This document shows positions 14,151-25,548 of a stretch of 64,000 nt of DNA, in pieces; within the stretch, counting starts at the first letter, position 1; every line of letters begins with the position of its first letter. The notes under the pieces are model-generated. The model saw nothing but the letters and a program-made list of their open reading frames with translations, ran no database searches and was not told the DNA's origin. This DNA is from Polydactylus sextarius. Taxonomy: Eukaryota; Chordata; Actinopteri; Polynemidae. A program made the translations under genes and the position numbers. The stretch covers positions 7,811,501 to 7,875,500 of the forward strand of contig CM028912.1 in NCBI GenBank assembly GCA_016801845.1, written 5' to 3'.

Positions 14151-14668
14151 ACAACTGGAAACTGTTGGTCTTTTTCGGGCTCTCGGGGCAGCGCAGAGCA
14201 CCCCCCGACAGCGAACACCCCCTAAGCATGGAGGAAATTCATTCTTTCATTATTAATTCACACACTGCCATGACCGTATCTTTCATTCATACATTTTTTA
14301 TGTAACCCTGTACTGCTGCTATTTTGCGATTCAGTGCTCATAATACTTGTTGTATTTTTCTTTTTCCACATTGAACCGCACTACGCTGAAACACGACTTG
14401 TCAAATGTCCCGGCACAACAGTCTGGTGAACTTTGACCACAGATGCCGGTCTGTGGTTGTTGAATTGTACACACATGACCTAACTCTCTTTCACCGTCTC
14501 TCTCTTCATCTCTATTTGTTTGGGTGTTTATATTTTCCATTTAATAACCTCACTCAATATAATACTGTTTGTCCTTGGTGTGTGATAAGTACATTAGCAT
14601 GGCTTTTGTTTGCCAAATGAGCAGCCCATATTAAAAGATATGAGGTGGTTTTAGATGTCGGTGATGAA

Positions 14669-14695
<27 letters not shown>
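14669..14695 (+). repeat. GT microsatellite
   Basis: About thirteen GT units. Confidence 0.95.
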
Positions 14696-14699
<4 letters not shown>

Positions 14700-15072
14700 T
14701 TTTGGTCGTGCATTCGCCACAAACAGCAGGTGCGTCACTATTGAGGAAACAGGCCTTATGTGTCCACACAGTCATTCAAATGTAACATGAATGTAATTGA
14801 ATAGGCGCCTCTCGGGGAGTTGCGTGAATGATTTCTGCTTCAATTCAGTTTCAATCAATGCATTGTGTTGTGGTGTCAGCGTGCAGGCAGCCGTGCTCGT
14901 CCTTTTGTTTCACCATTACGTGCTCATTGGCTCCTCCAACCATCTTGGCTAAACACGCCTGTTTATTTCATGTCTGTCTTGTTGTTCAGATCATTAGTTA
15001 CGTTACATTTTCGCTGTATAACTGCTTTTGACACCGTTTGCATGTTTGCCAGGTGCTGCCCTCAGGCTGGTG

Positions 15073-15075
<3 letters not shown>

Positions 15076-15112
<37 letters not shown>
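15076..15112 (+). repeat. CA microsatellite
   Basis: About eighteen AC units without interruption. Confidence 0.95.
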
Positions 15113-15113
<1 letters not shown>

Positions 15114-18100
15114 TTACTGTACCAGTGCTCACAAATAAATGCACATAGGTGCATTGTCGTCAATTAAACATTATCTGCTTAGGTTAGTGTTATAGTTCTG
15201 CAATGATATGAATTGATTATACATCCAGTGGTTTGTTTTTTCTTTGTGTTTGAGTTCACGCTTGATCACATCCATTGACTTACCGACATGTTTAGCCGTG
15301 CGCACCGTGTTTGTTTGCATATTATATTTAGTGTAACCTTTGCTTTGTTTTAACCTCTTGTAGTGGAACTCCCATCTGGGGAAGTTTACATGCTGGCTTC
15401 CACTAAAGAACACCCTCTATTTGACCCCTTACATCTTTGTGACACTACTTGAGTGGACTGCTCATTTCATCCAACACTGTGGAGAGCACGCAGAATGATA
15501 ATTTGTGCTTCCGTGAATGGTGTGCTGGAAATTCCTTTTATTTTCTTCCAGCAGATAATATATGGTACATAGGGTCAAATTATTTCATTCAAATTAAAAA
15601 ACACGAGCTGCATAAACAGATGAATAAATCTAAGATAATAGCAATTCAGAGGGAACTGGTAAACCTTCTCTGTTTTGTTGGTTGTTGACTTGAAGTCAAA
15701 GACTTAAAAGAAATTCATTGTGTTTTTTTAGTATGCTAATACGAGGCTATTGTGCTGTACACTTGTCGTGGACCACAATTTAAGCTGAGGATCATTTAAA
15801 TAAACAGAGCAGAAAAGAGGATAAAAGAAAAGAGGATACCCTTAATGCAGTGTAGCAGTGAGTGGCTGTGTTATTTAATTGACAAGGTGGCTCATGAGAC
15901 TCGGCATGTGTTCGTGAGTCTGGGGTCTCTGTGTCACGCTGCTGTGTCGTTTACTGTGCCGCATGTCGAAGTCGAATGCAGTCTCCAGTAATCTGGTGTG
16001 TCTCTGTCAGCAGTTTAGCCCCAAACACAAGTCCAGATAAAGCATTAAAGACAAGGCACTGACAAGGCAGGGCCATCCGGGGCCACTTAAAACCAATACT
16101 ACAGGGCAGAGTCAGGCCTTCCATCAATTACAGTCTTAATAGCCTAATTGTAATGAAATAATCCAATCTAGAAGACAGCTGAGTCTCAACTCTGTAGATC
16201 ACAGGAAGGAAAGTAAACCAATAGAGACCAGGGATCCCACTGGGTTCAACAAAATATTGTTTTATTGTGGAGCTTCATTTCATTACATAAAAAACTATTC
16301 GTTTTAGAGCTGAAACAGTGGCAATGACGCCCGCGGAGTATTTTAGATTTGCTCATTTTCAGATCAGACTAAAGTTTTGACCCATGTTTTTGATTCCAGC
16401 AACAACCAATTAACGATGAAGTTGTTGTGTGTGACACCTGAGAGCAGACTGAGCAGAGAGACAGACTTTCAGGTTAATTAGGAGCTCCCTCTCTCTCTCA
16501 TCAGCTGATATTTCTCTTTAAAAAGTTCATAGTGTCTGCATACTGTAGTCATTCAGCTCAGAAGACTGCAAACTGTTATTGCTGTTGTAATGTTCTGTTT
16601 CAGCAGACGTGTTTTCATCCAAACTCCCATGAACATTTGCTTTGGAAGATGGGACTTTGTGGCCATCTAATGCACTTGGGAAACTATGTTTTATGATAAT
16701 TATATCAGTTTTTTTACATTTACATATATTAAATTCATTATTTTATTCAAAGCAAAATGATTCCCCCCCACATACGGACACAGGAAGCAATTTGAGATTC
16801 ATTGTCTTTTTCAAGGACAACTTCAGCAACTTCAGTGAACAGACAAAGTCAGGAATGTACTAAACCCTGTGACTAATAGAAATTTATGGAAAAACTAACA
16901 CAATAGACTTAGTATAAGAGGATGTATATTTGACCATATTTTTCCTTCAATGTCACAACCTAAACGTGAGCAGTAACACAATGACTGGCGACCACAGGAA
17001 AACAGCAAAAGCAAGTCAGAGACTTAAAAGGAAGTGAAAGGTGACTGAGAAAGGAGAACAGAAATTTGAGAGCCAGCTGGCTGACCTCTAACTCACTGAG
17101 TTGTTGATTGAGGAGAAGGCACTATTCTGCTCTCTCCCAAAGGGGTTGAAAGAACACATCAGATAGAAAAAAGTTATATAAATGAGAGAAAGAGTCCATC
17201 CTAGCATTCACTATCTCAGTCATGACACTCCTCTCCCTATCTCTTTCACTTGCTGCCTTGTTCACCCTCTCCGAGATTTGACAGCAGGATGATAAATGAC
17301 CAGTCAGGGGTCTACAGTAGACTGATGGTTGCGGGAGTAGAGATCCTGTATGCAGCAGCAGCAGCGGGCTTCACTAACTGCTGCCGAGTGCAAAAGGACA
17401 CAACTTTTGCATGGCAGAGGGCCAAGAAGAGCTGTGGGTTTTCACACTGCATCTGTTGCACTTCAGACAGATGTTACGTCGACTGCTGCGCTCAGAGGGC
17501 AAGCGTGCCCTTTTTTGTTCTAGTTGCACAGTTTAGGTGTCACTTCGATCTAACTCACTGTAGTTCTTTGTCCTTGTGAATAAGAATTACTATATACCAA
17601 CTCAATGCGAGGAAACAGAAGGGAAAAGAGGTTGCTACTTGTATGAGACTTTCTATTCTAAGCTCAAGTCAAAGAGAAAAGTCATCGCTGGAGGTGGTGT
17701 TCAAAGATATTGATTATAAAGCTTTTGATTTATTGTTTGTCTGAGCCTTGGTGCAAAAGAATGGACAGACCTCGACTTGAACTTTGTTCTCTGAGAATCT
17801 ACTGTGTAGAGGTAATGTCTGATAAATACCAAGACAAACACGACATGACACTCACTGCCAGTGACACTTGTTACTGTCATGTGATGTGTTGTCGAATGAG
17901 AGAAAAGCCCAGACTTTTGCCCAGTTTGTCTTTATCTCCCCTGGTGACAGCTACAGGATGAGCAGTTGTCTAAACACTGGGAACATGAAAATGGAAAACG
18001 TTGTACTCAACAGTGTGCTCGCACACACTTGGACAAGTCATATTCACACACTCAAACACATAAATGTAAACACAGCGCGTTGGTAATTTAGAAATATTAG

Positions 18101-21100
18101 CTCTAATGCGTACAAGATGTGACAGAGAGTCATGTGACCACATTTTCATCCGTGACATTTACATAGTGATAGCAAATTGGAGAGAAGGGCAGTTGGTGTG
18201 TGTGTGTGTGTGTGGGAAAAGAGGGGGACCTTATCTACGGCTTAAAATCTAATTACTAGCACACAGCAATTTAATGTACGGTATCTATGAATATGTGTGC
18301 ATCCTGTGTATGTGCAAATGTTCAGTCATGCATGTAGTATTTTCCTCTCAGCAACAGAGAATACAACCCACAAATTACTGAGTTATTTTGAATCAATGTT
18401 TATATTGAAATGATATAGTACATTTCAGGCGCTGCAGTACACCATGTCACGGAGGTTGCTGTGAGCAAAAAGGACATTTGAGTGCCACACAATAGGTACT
18501 TATCAAAATAAAGGCAATTATTATTAAATATTTCAACTGTGGCTAATTCGCCCTCACTCACATTCTGAATAATTTGTGCACGTGCATGAAAGAAAGAAGA
18601 GTTTCCCTTTGTGTTTTTTTTTTTTCCTTGTCACATGTTGCACTCTGCTTTGCCTGTTTGTGTGCCGGGTAATAATAATAAAATAAGAAAATATATATGT
18701 CACAGCACAGAATCGTAGGAAAAAAGCCAAGTATCTTTCTGGGTTTATGAGGACAAGAGTGTTGCATTATAAAATTCTGCAAGAGGAAAATGTCAGTAAA
18801 CATGCAAACAACATGCAAAGTCTATTGTTCCTTTTGGATGATTTTGTTCAATTTATACCCTGAATATATTTTGTGTCCTTTCCAATGTGTTGGATTACAT
18901 AAACATCCAGGATTTAACATCTATTGTGCAGCTAACACAGTTCAGTTTAGTATGCTAGCTTTAAACTTTTGTTTTGTATACGTGTACTGTCTTTCCTTGT
19001 TCTGCATCCTCCTGAATATTTAATACAGTAATTGATGATCTTACATTACATAAAACACACATGCACAACCTCCATACATTTATCCATATGTCTGCATGGA
19101 GGAGCGATATGATCTGCTGCACTGTTTTTCCAGGCGCGGTGATTAGCTCACAGCAGGTGCTAGCTTGCAACGCAGTCACTGGAGTGGTTCACAGGAAATA
19201 CCAGCTAATTGTTGCAGGTGATAATACCGCACAATGAGGCAACCACCTTATCCCACAGGAAAAGAAAAATAAGGTGCTAAGTAAATCATTTGTACCCACT
19301 TGTGCACTTGTGGAGCTGGGAAAATGGGTGAGAAAGAAATAAACAAATTAATGCACATCAACACCTAAGTTACGTAATAAAGGCCTTTTCTGACCATATG
19401 TCAGTGTTTTCATAGCTAAAGACAACATCAGTAATTTAGAGTTGTTAATCAATGCATACATCAGTAAATGTCTTGTAGATGAGAGGCTACAATAGATAAA
19501 ACATGTGCATGTTCATTTATTTCAATGTTAACATGCATCTTCTTTGGTTGTCATTACCACCCGGCGCATTTATACTATATTTTTGTTCATTTCAACCACA
19601 AACTTTTATTTTTGGAAAAAAAAAATTCTAGAAAAGCATTACTGATGTAAGCAAACTCTAAACAGCTCCAGAAAACTAGTAAAACTTCAATTTTATTGTT
19701 TTCTAAAGGAGGTCCCCATATCGTTGTAAGTTTTTTTTTTTTTTTTAATCCTCTGACTGAATTTTTTGTTGGTTTCAAGGCTTGTGAAACATGTTACATG
19801 TCCTCACTCACTCATATTGTTATGTGATGTGAGGACAAAAAGGCCATTTTAATCGAGGACTAAGCTTCATTGCAAAACCATCCGAACTTGGGCACGTCAT
19901 TTATCTCGAATGACAAAATGAGACAGAAAAAAGGAAAAATCACAATAATAAAAGGAGAGATCATGTCACAAAAGGATGTTCTCATGTTCATCCTCTACTG
20001 TAAGATGCCGACATACATGTTAATTTACTGAAAGCATTTGATAATATTAGCTGAAAATTAGTGATTTAATGTTTTGCCTCAGAAATGTATGTGAAGAGCT
20101 GAGTTCTCAACAGTTAAGTTACATTTTCGCTGGAAATTGCAATTGTACTAATCTGTATGTCCATGTGAATTCAAGAGATAATGTACTAGATTATTTAAAT
20201 AAGCCGCTCTCTGGTGTAGGACTGATAAAGTTACAGGATCAGGCAGCAGCCTGATTTTAATAAGATGGTGAGTGGTTTGATAGCAAAAATGCAGGAAAAA
20301 TAAGAAAACTCATCAGGGAGGAGTCGTCCTCTGCCTTTGATTGGTAGGAGGAAGATGTGTTCCTTAGGGAATTTGATTTTGCAGGATTATTGATTGTGTT
20401 TGGAGTATTGGTTTCTTACTGTGCTCTTACATCTTGTGTGTCAAGCTTGTTATTTCTTCAGTCTTTATATCAGCTCTGTCCGTAAGTATGACGGTGGTTC
20501 TGGAAAGATGAGAGCATCAGGAGAAGTATGTAGAGGAGAGTTAAGCTACATAGTCAAGTAAGTGTTAGCCCCAGTCCTTTTCTGGAATGGAGGTCAGCTG
20601 CTGACTGGTTTAGCCGCAAACCCCCGCACCATCGAGAAAAAGAGCTGGAGAAAAAGAAGACCACTGAGACAAGCTAAGGAGCACATTGCAGTAAAGTAGC
20701 CATCACATACTCGACCTCACAGAAGCAGTCTCTGGAGTCTGAAAGAGGGAAGTCTGGTGTTGAAGAGCTCTGGGCACGAAGAAGAAGAGTTGGCCTCCTG
20801 GGTGTCTTCTGTCACCTTTGATGTGACTTGAAGATGCACCATGAATTGAATTTCAATACATGAACGTAGAAGTAAAGTCTTTTATTTCTATTTCCTAACA
20901 TAAAACATTTTGTATTCCCTACATTACTTTGTTAGTTCTGGGTTGTTTTCACTCTTTGTGTGAGCCCACAGTGTCGTTTGTGGCCTCTATCTATACTACC
21001 TCAGGGTTTTGATTTATGGGCTCAGCTGCTGTTGTATTAAAGTGAGATGTAGTTCATAGGACATCTGGTAGGTTTAGATAACTTTAGGAAATGTTTTTTT

Positions 21101-21750
21101 TTTTTACGTTTGATATGTTATCTTATCACGCCATATGTATTTTATGTTTTGCTTTTGACTGCAGGAATCATGATTCGTTGACATTTCATGAGTTGAGATC
21201 ATTGTCTGGTATGTGTTCTATGTTGGAAACATCTGGTGAAAAAAGTATTTTTGATATTTAAGATGGTGAGAACACTAGCTGTGTCAAGTTTATGTGAATG
21301 TGGCGACCTCTCTTATGTGGCTGTTGAACTGTTGGCTGGATAAGAGTTTTGTGATGTTCTGTGTCTTTATCCCTCATAAAAAAGATTTTCCTGACAGTAT
21401 TTGTGGTGAAATGACTTGTTACTCACTCTTAATATTTGAAAATCAAAGCACAGTGAACAGTAATAGTCTCGAGCTCTGAAGAGGAGGTTGGGTAATACTG
21501 TAAACTGACTGACAATGGGATGACTGCCCAGCAACAGCTACATTCATTTAACAGTATATCAGGATCACTGAGATATATGCTCAGTCCTGTGTGAATCAAT
21601 AGCTGCAGAGGTCATGGATGATGCACGTACATGTGAGAGTGTGCATGAATATCCGAAGCAACCCTTCCTAACGCATCAATATCCTTTCTCTCTCTCTCTC
21701 TCTCTTTCTGTCTCTTTCTCCTGTCCTCACCTCTCTTGTCTCCCATCTAG

Positions 21751-21922
21751 ATGGTTTATAAGCCCTGGCTGTGTTCTCAGTACTTCCAGACCACCCAGAT
21801 GCACTGCAGCAAGCGAATCCCCTGTGGTCAGTACTGCCTGGAGGTGCAGCAGCGGTGCCCCTTCGTCCTGCCCGACAATGATGATCTCATTCACGGAGGC
21901 AGCCCCAGTTTTATATGCACAG
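21751..21922 (+). CDS. NALF1/NALF2 (FAM155) internal exon, cysteine-rich domain
   Basis: This exon encodes part of a NALCN channel auxiliary factor, a membrane protein that helps fold and traffic the sodium leak channel NALCN to the neuronal surface and binds its extracellular side. The 57 codons plus one base contain WLCSQYFQTTQMHCSKRIPC, then QYCLEVQ and RCPFVLPDNDDLIHGG, ending in SFICTG. This is the hallmark cysteine-rich core of the family, with Cys at exon residues 8, 19, 25, 29, 36 and 56. The acceptor is a long CT tract with TAG at 21748-21750. The donor is ACAG|GTACAA, with GT at 21923-21924. The exon starts in phase 0 and ends in phase 1, which matches the next exon. The first ATG is an internal Met, not a start codon. 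I cannot tell NALF1 (FAM155A) from NALF2 (FAM155B) with certainty. Confidence 0.93.
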
Positions 21923-22628
21923 GTACAAAAGAACCACCGTATAGTTTTTTTGTGTGTATTTGTTTTATGTCTATTTTACAGAGTAACATCAGTGCATGGC
22001 GGTGCCTGCTGCAATGTTAATGCTTTTAACCACAAGCCACTGTGGAGTTGGGCTGAAGTGTTTTGTTGACGACTTGAGGGATAAAAGATCATGACTCCCC
22101 CCAAATCCTGTGATCAAAAGCTACAAAACAACACGTTTTTTTAACTTCTACTTCCTCTTGCTACTCAGTGAACTGCACACCATGCTCCTGGCCTCAGTAA
22201 CTTATTGTACATTTAGTGCCTAATTAGCATGTAGAGAGAGTAGCGTCTCTTTAGCGGGACACAAAAGTGCTGATGGACACAGAGCGAACACTTGTCACTT
22301 TACAGTTACAGGATGTTCTGTCTGATCAGCAGTCGAACAGAGGGATACACTACAACCACTAATTCTTGCCCATTACATCACAGCAACAAGAATCAGCTCC
22401 ACCATATAACACAGTGACAGAGAGTCAGGATGATGTCTGTACTTATCAGTAAATATCCATTGTCAGTGAATTTACTGCTGCAGTGTTGATACTTAATACC
22501 AAGGACGCCACATGAATTGTTAGTACATATATGGGAGATGAATCTCCCACAATATTACAGCATGAGCTGGTTTTTATCCTCGTCAGTAAGATTAACGCAA
22601 ACACACTCAGTTCATATCATATGTTGAT

Positions 22629-22643
22629 GCTGCCCTCTGGTGG
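22629..22643 (-). promoter_or_regulatory. Candidate CTCF binding site
   Basis: Read on the minus strand the site is CCACCAGAGGGCAGC, which fits the vertebrate CTCF core (CCASYAGRKGGCR). It lies between the two NALF exons. Only the motif is seen; occupancy is unknown. The same motif can also be carried by dispersed repeats. Confidence 0.5.
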
Positions 22644-23129
22644 TTATATAAAGCATCAGCTTACAGTGGTATACAGTTGATGACACCAGAAATGTAAAAT
22701 ACAAGGTTTAAGTTGCTTATTTGTTCTTAGTTACTGTTCTTATTCATTAAACAGAATGGAGATGGTGGAGAGGTGATATTCTAAATTTTCATTATTAATC
22801 ACTGAGTGACATGAAAAGACTTAATCCAACAATGTGCTCTGCTCTGTAGTGTCTCATCTCCACAGCCTCTCTGTGGCTCTCAGCCCCAAGATGATTTATT
22901 TAATCGTAAGGAATCTTTAAAAATGGGTCACGGATATGAACTTACATTTTTTTAAAGAAGTAATTAACAAAAATAATATCTAAATCTAAAACAACTAGAC
23001 TCTGTAGTTTGAGTAACACTTGTCACAAATGTTACTCAAACAGGAGCAAATAACTGTTTTGTTGAGGACAGTTTTTTTTTTTTTTAAATCAACATTTGAT
23101 TCACTAACAAGTATTTACAGCAAGAGGAC

Positions 23130-23132
<3 letters not shown>

Positions 23133-23186
<54 letters not shown>

Positions 23187-23189
23187 TGT
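23133..23189 (+). repeat. GT microsatellite in the NALF intron
   Basis: About 26 pure GT units, then one GGT slip near 23185. Confidence 0.95.
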
Positions 23190-23948
23190 CAACTCAAAAT
23201 AAACAACAATGCTCGTGTTCATTTTTCAGTGCAACGGTGCAGCTCAGTGATCTGTACAGTTTTGTTACAGTCTGTGTTCATGTCTTTTCGGGGGCAAGAA
23301 AAATAGAATATAACAAATATTGTCATTCAAGGTCACAGCTCAGGTGTCCGGTAAAGCTATAACAACATCAAAGTTTTTAATGCAGCAGGAAAGTTTACAA
23401 TGAAGCTGTCAATTCGAAATTTAAAGGTGACCATGCTGACACACGTCGTAATAGTCCCCAGTCCAGTCTGCAAGACTGATCAAGCATTAGGTTTAATACA
23501 CAGTTGGTTAATGAGACGACAGCTGCTAGTTTGAAATCTTTAGAACAGGTCGGCCGTTTCTTGACGCTGTGTATTTATATGTGCTTATTCTGCAAACATG
23601 GTGACTGGGAATTAACCGTTTGTCTAAAAATTGATAAGAATAATCTTGTGGTTCGTCTTGTGTGTGTGCTGTTTGTGACTAAAGTCAGTAGATTTCGGCA
23701 CATAAAGATTTTGTCTTCACACGTCTATTGTTTTAATTCAACTTGGATGCTCAGCAGAATAGAATGGAGGTGTAAGGGTGCAGCATGCAGACTTTCATTG
23801 TAATTAAACAAACACATTTATTACCACAGTAGCAAAGTTTAACTGTGGCATTTGAAAACAAAAGCAACGGGACAAAGCACAAACAAATTAACTCTCAAAA
23901 TTTTTTAAACGACTTGTTTTGTCTGAATAACAGCACAAAAACATAAAA

Positions 23949-23979
23949 AAATAAATAAATAAATAAATAAAAAAAAAAA
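23949..23979 (+). repeat. AAAT tandem run
   Basis: (AAAT)n of about five units running into a poly-A stretch. Confidence 0.85.
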
Positions 23980-24608
23980 CACAGTACATATTAATACGTG
24001 ACAGGCTACCACCTGTTAAAAGATGATGTAAGTAATTGAATGATTAAGACAATTTGACAGTTGACTACACAATTAATTAATTGATTATGTCAGGTCTGGC
24101 TGCAAATAAATAAAAAAGAAAATGAATCCGTTAATAGCCGTCATGGGACATTTAAAACTGATTGTGGATAAGCAATTTTTTTTATGCCTTTTGAAAATTA
24201 GCCCATAACATTTGTTGGTATTTATATTCAGTTATTGAAATTATTAGCTATACAAGTAAAGTAGTTCTGGTTTCTCAATCATTTTATTATCCTCTAAAAC
24301 CTTCTTTTGTGTTAATAATTAATTTCTATTAATCCCCTGTGACATGAAGTGTCTGATGCACATCTTGTCAAATCTGTGAATGTGTTATTTTCTTGATTTT
24401 TTTTTCATTTGCAGTGCATTGGACCTGCTTAGCCATCATGGTTTTTAACTAACTTCAACCTGAGAGTGGTCAGGTCTTTTATATCTTATTTTTTTTAATG
24501 TCAGGAAGCAAATATAGAAATTATAAGAGAAATGTTATATTCTACAAATTGTGAGTTAACTGTTTCTTTCTCCATCACCCCCACCTCCTCCCTAAAAACA
24601 ACCTGCAG

Positions 24609-24910
24609 GGCTGCTGGAGGACCATCCATCAGGTGTGGATCCAGATGCAGAGTGCTGTGACGTACGGTGGGACTTAAAAGTGGACAACCGATCCCGGGGG
24701 ACCCTGAAAAGAACTCACCCGCCATGCCAGCATCGTACCTCCCTCAGCTCCTCGGCAGCCTGCAGACTGTGTAACAGCCGGCTCAAACTCTGCCTGCTGG
24801 TCCTCGTCCTCCTACACACTGTTGCCAGCCTCACTGCATCCCACAATACAACTGGAGTGGGCCTCCCCGCCATCACGCCTCTGGAGGAGAGCCCTGCCAA
24901 TGAGGAGTGA
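24609..24910 (+). CDS. NALF1/NALF2 (FAM155) last coding exon, C-terminal transmembrane segment
   Basis: This exon continues the reading frame from 21922: the split Gly codon is G plus GG, giving ICTG then LLEDHPSG. It codes for 100 residues, counting the split Gly, and ends at TGA 24908-24910. It shows the ECCDVRWD motif and two N-glycosylation sequons (NRS and NTT). The hydrophobic stretch LKLCLLVLVLLHTVASLTA near 24783-24839 is probably the C-terminal membrane helix of the family. The acidic tail ends in EE. The acceptor is CTGCAG|GGCTG. Together with 21751-21922 this supplies the cysteine-rich and C-terminal parts; the N-terminal part and its hydrophobic region are off the left edge. No frameshift or premature stop is visible, so the gene looks intact here. 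The assignment to the family is firm. The choice between NALF1 and NALF2 is left open. Confidence 0.93.
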
Positions 24911-25086
24911 TAGAGCTGCCAGGAGGAGGCGAGGTTGTCGGGGTGGGGGATTCCCTCACCATGGCAACCGATGTGGAAAAATACAGCCGCAGGAGCTTTG
25001 TGCCTGTGGACACTCTGCAACGCTTTCTGGCAAATGGAAAATGTGGGAAGCTTTGAGATGAAAGACACACAAATCAATCAAAAACA

Positions 25087-25092
25087 AATAAA
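25087..25092 (+). promoter_or_regulatory. Candidate proximal poly(A) signal of NALF
   Basis: AATAAA, about 180 bases after the stop codon, in an A-rich context. No clear GT-rich element follows at once, so use is uncertain. Confidence 0.35.
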
Positions 25093-25503
25093 TAAGTAAA
25101 CAAACAGACATACTAAGGGTCTCAATCAGTCCCTTAGCCGGGAAAAGGGGACAATGCCACAGCCTTTGTTGAGTGGGAAGGTCGGCTTCCTCATGGCTGA
25201 GTTTCTCTCACTACGCTTTTTTACACTGTGTTCCAATTATTGGTTTCTGTTGCACTGGCTGACTATGGAATAACACAATCATGTTCTCTTTCTAATGTTC
25301 ATCCTTTGTGTTTGTTTCTGGGTCTCTCATACAGGAAGAAAAATGTGTTCTCCAAATAAGACAGATAAAACATGTAAAAAGAAAAAAAAACAACAAAAAA
25401 AAAAAAAAAATTAGCTGCAAGTTCGTGCGCGTGCTGGTTTGTGTCTTGAGAGCGAGGGTTCGCGAGTGTGTGTGTGCATGTCTTTACACATGTATGTATG
25501 GAT

Positions 25504-25516
25504 GTGTGTGCGTGTG

Positions 25517-25548
<32 letters not shown>
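25504..25548 (+). repeat. TG microsatellite with CG interruptions
   Basis: TG units broken by two CG steps (GTGCGTGT), in the presumed NALF 3' UTR. Confidence 0.9.

Larger units (their letters stand above)
21923..24608 (+). other. Intron between the last two NALF coding exons
   Basis: This 2.69-kb intron has GT at 21923-21924 and AG at 24607-24608. A CCCCCACCTCCTCCCT tract precedes the acceptor. It contains a GT microsatellite (23133-23189), an AAAT-rich run (about 23949-23979) and a CTCF-like motif (22629-22643). I see no other coding exon. Human NALF1 introns are far longer, so this one is short for the family. Confidence 0.85.

Noticed and set aside
17250..17579. 109-codon Cys-rich + strand ORF
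   Set aside because: The Cys spacing fits no toxin or secreted family I know, there is no signal peptide, and there is no supporting splice site. Treated as chance.
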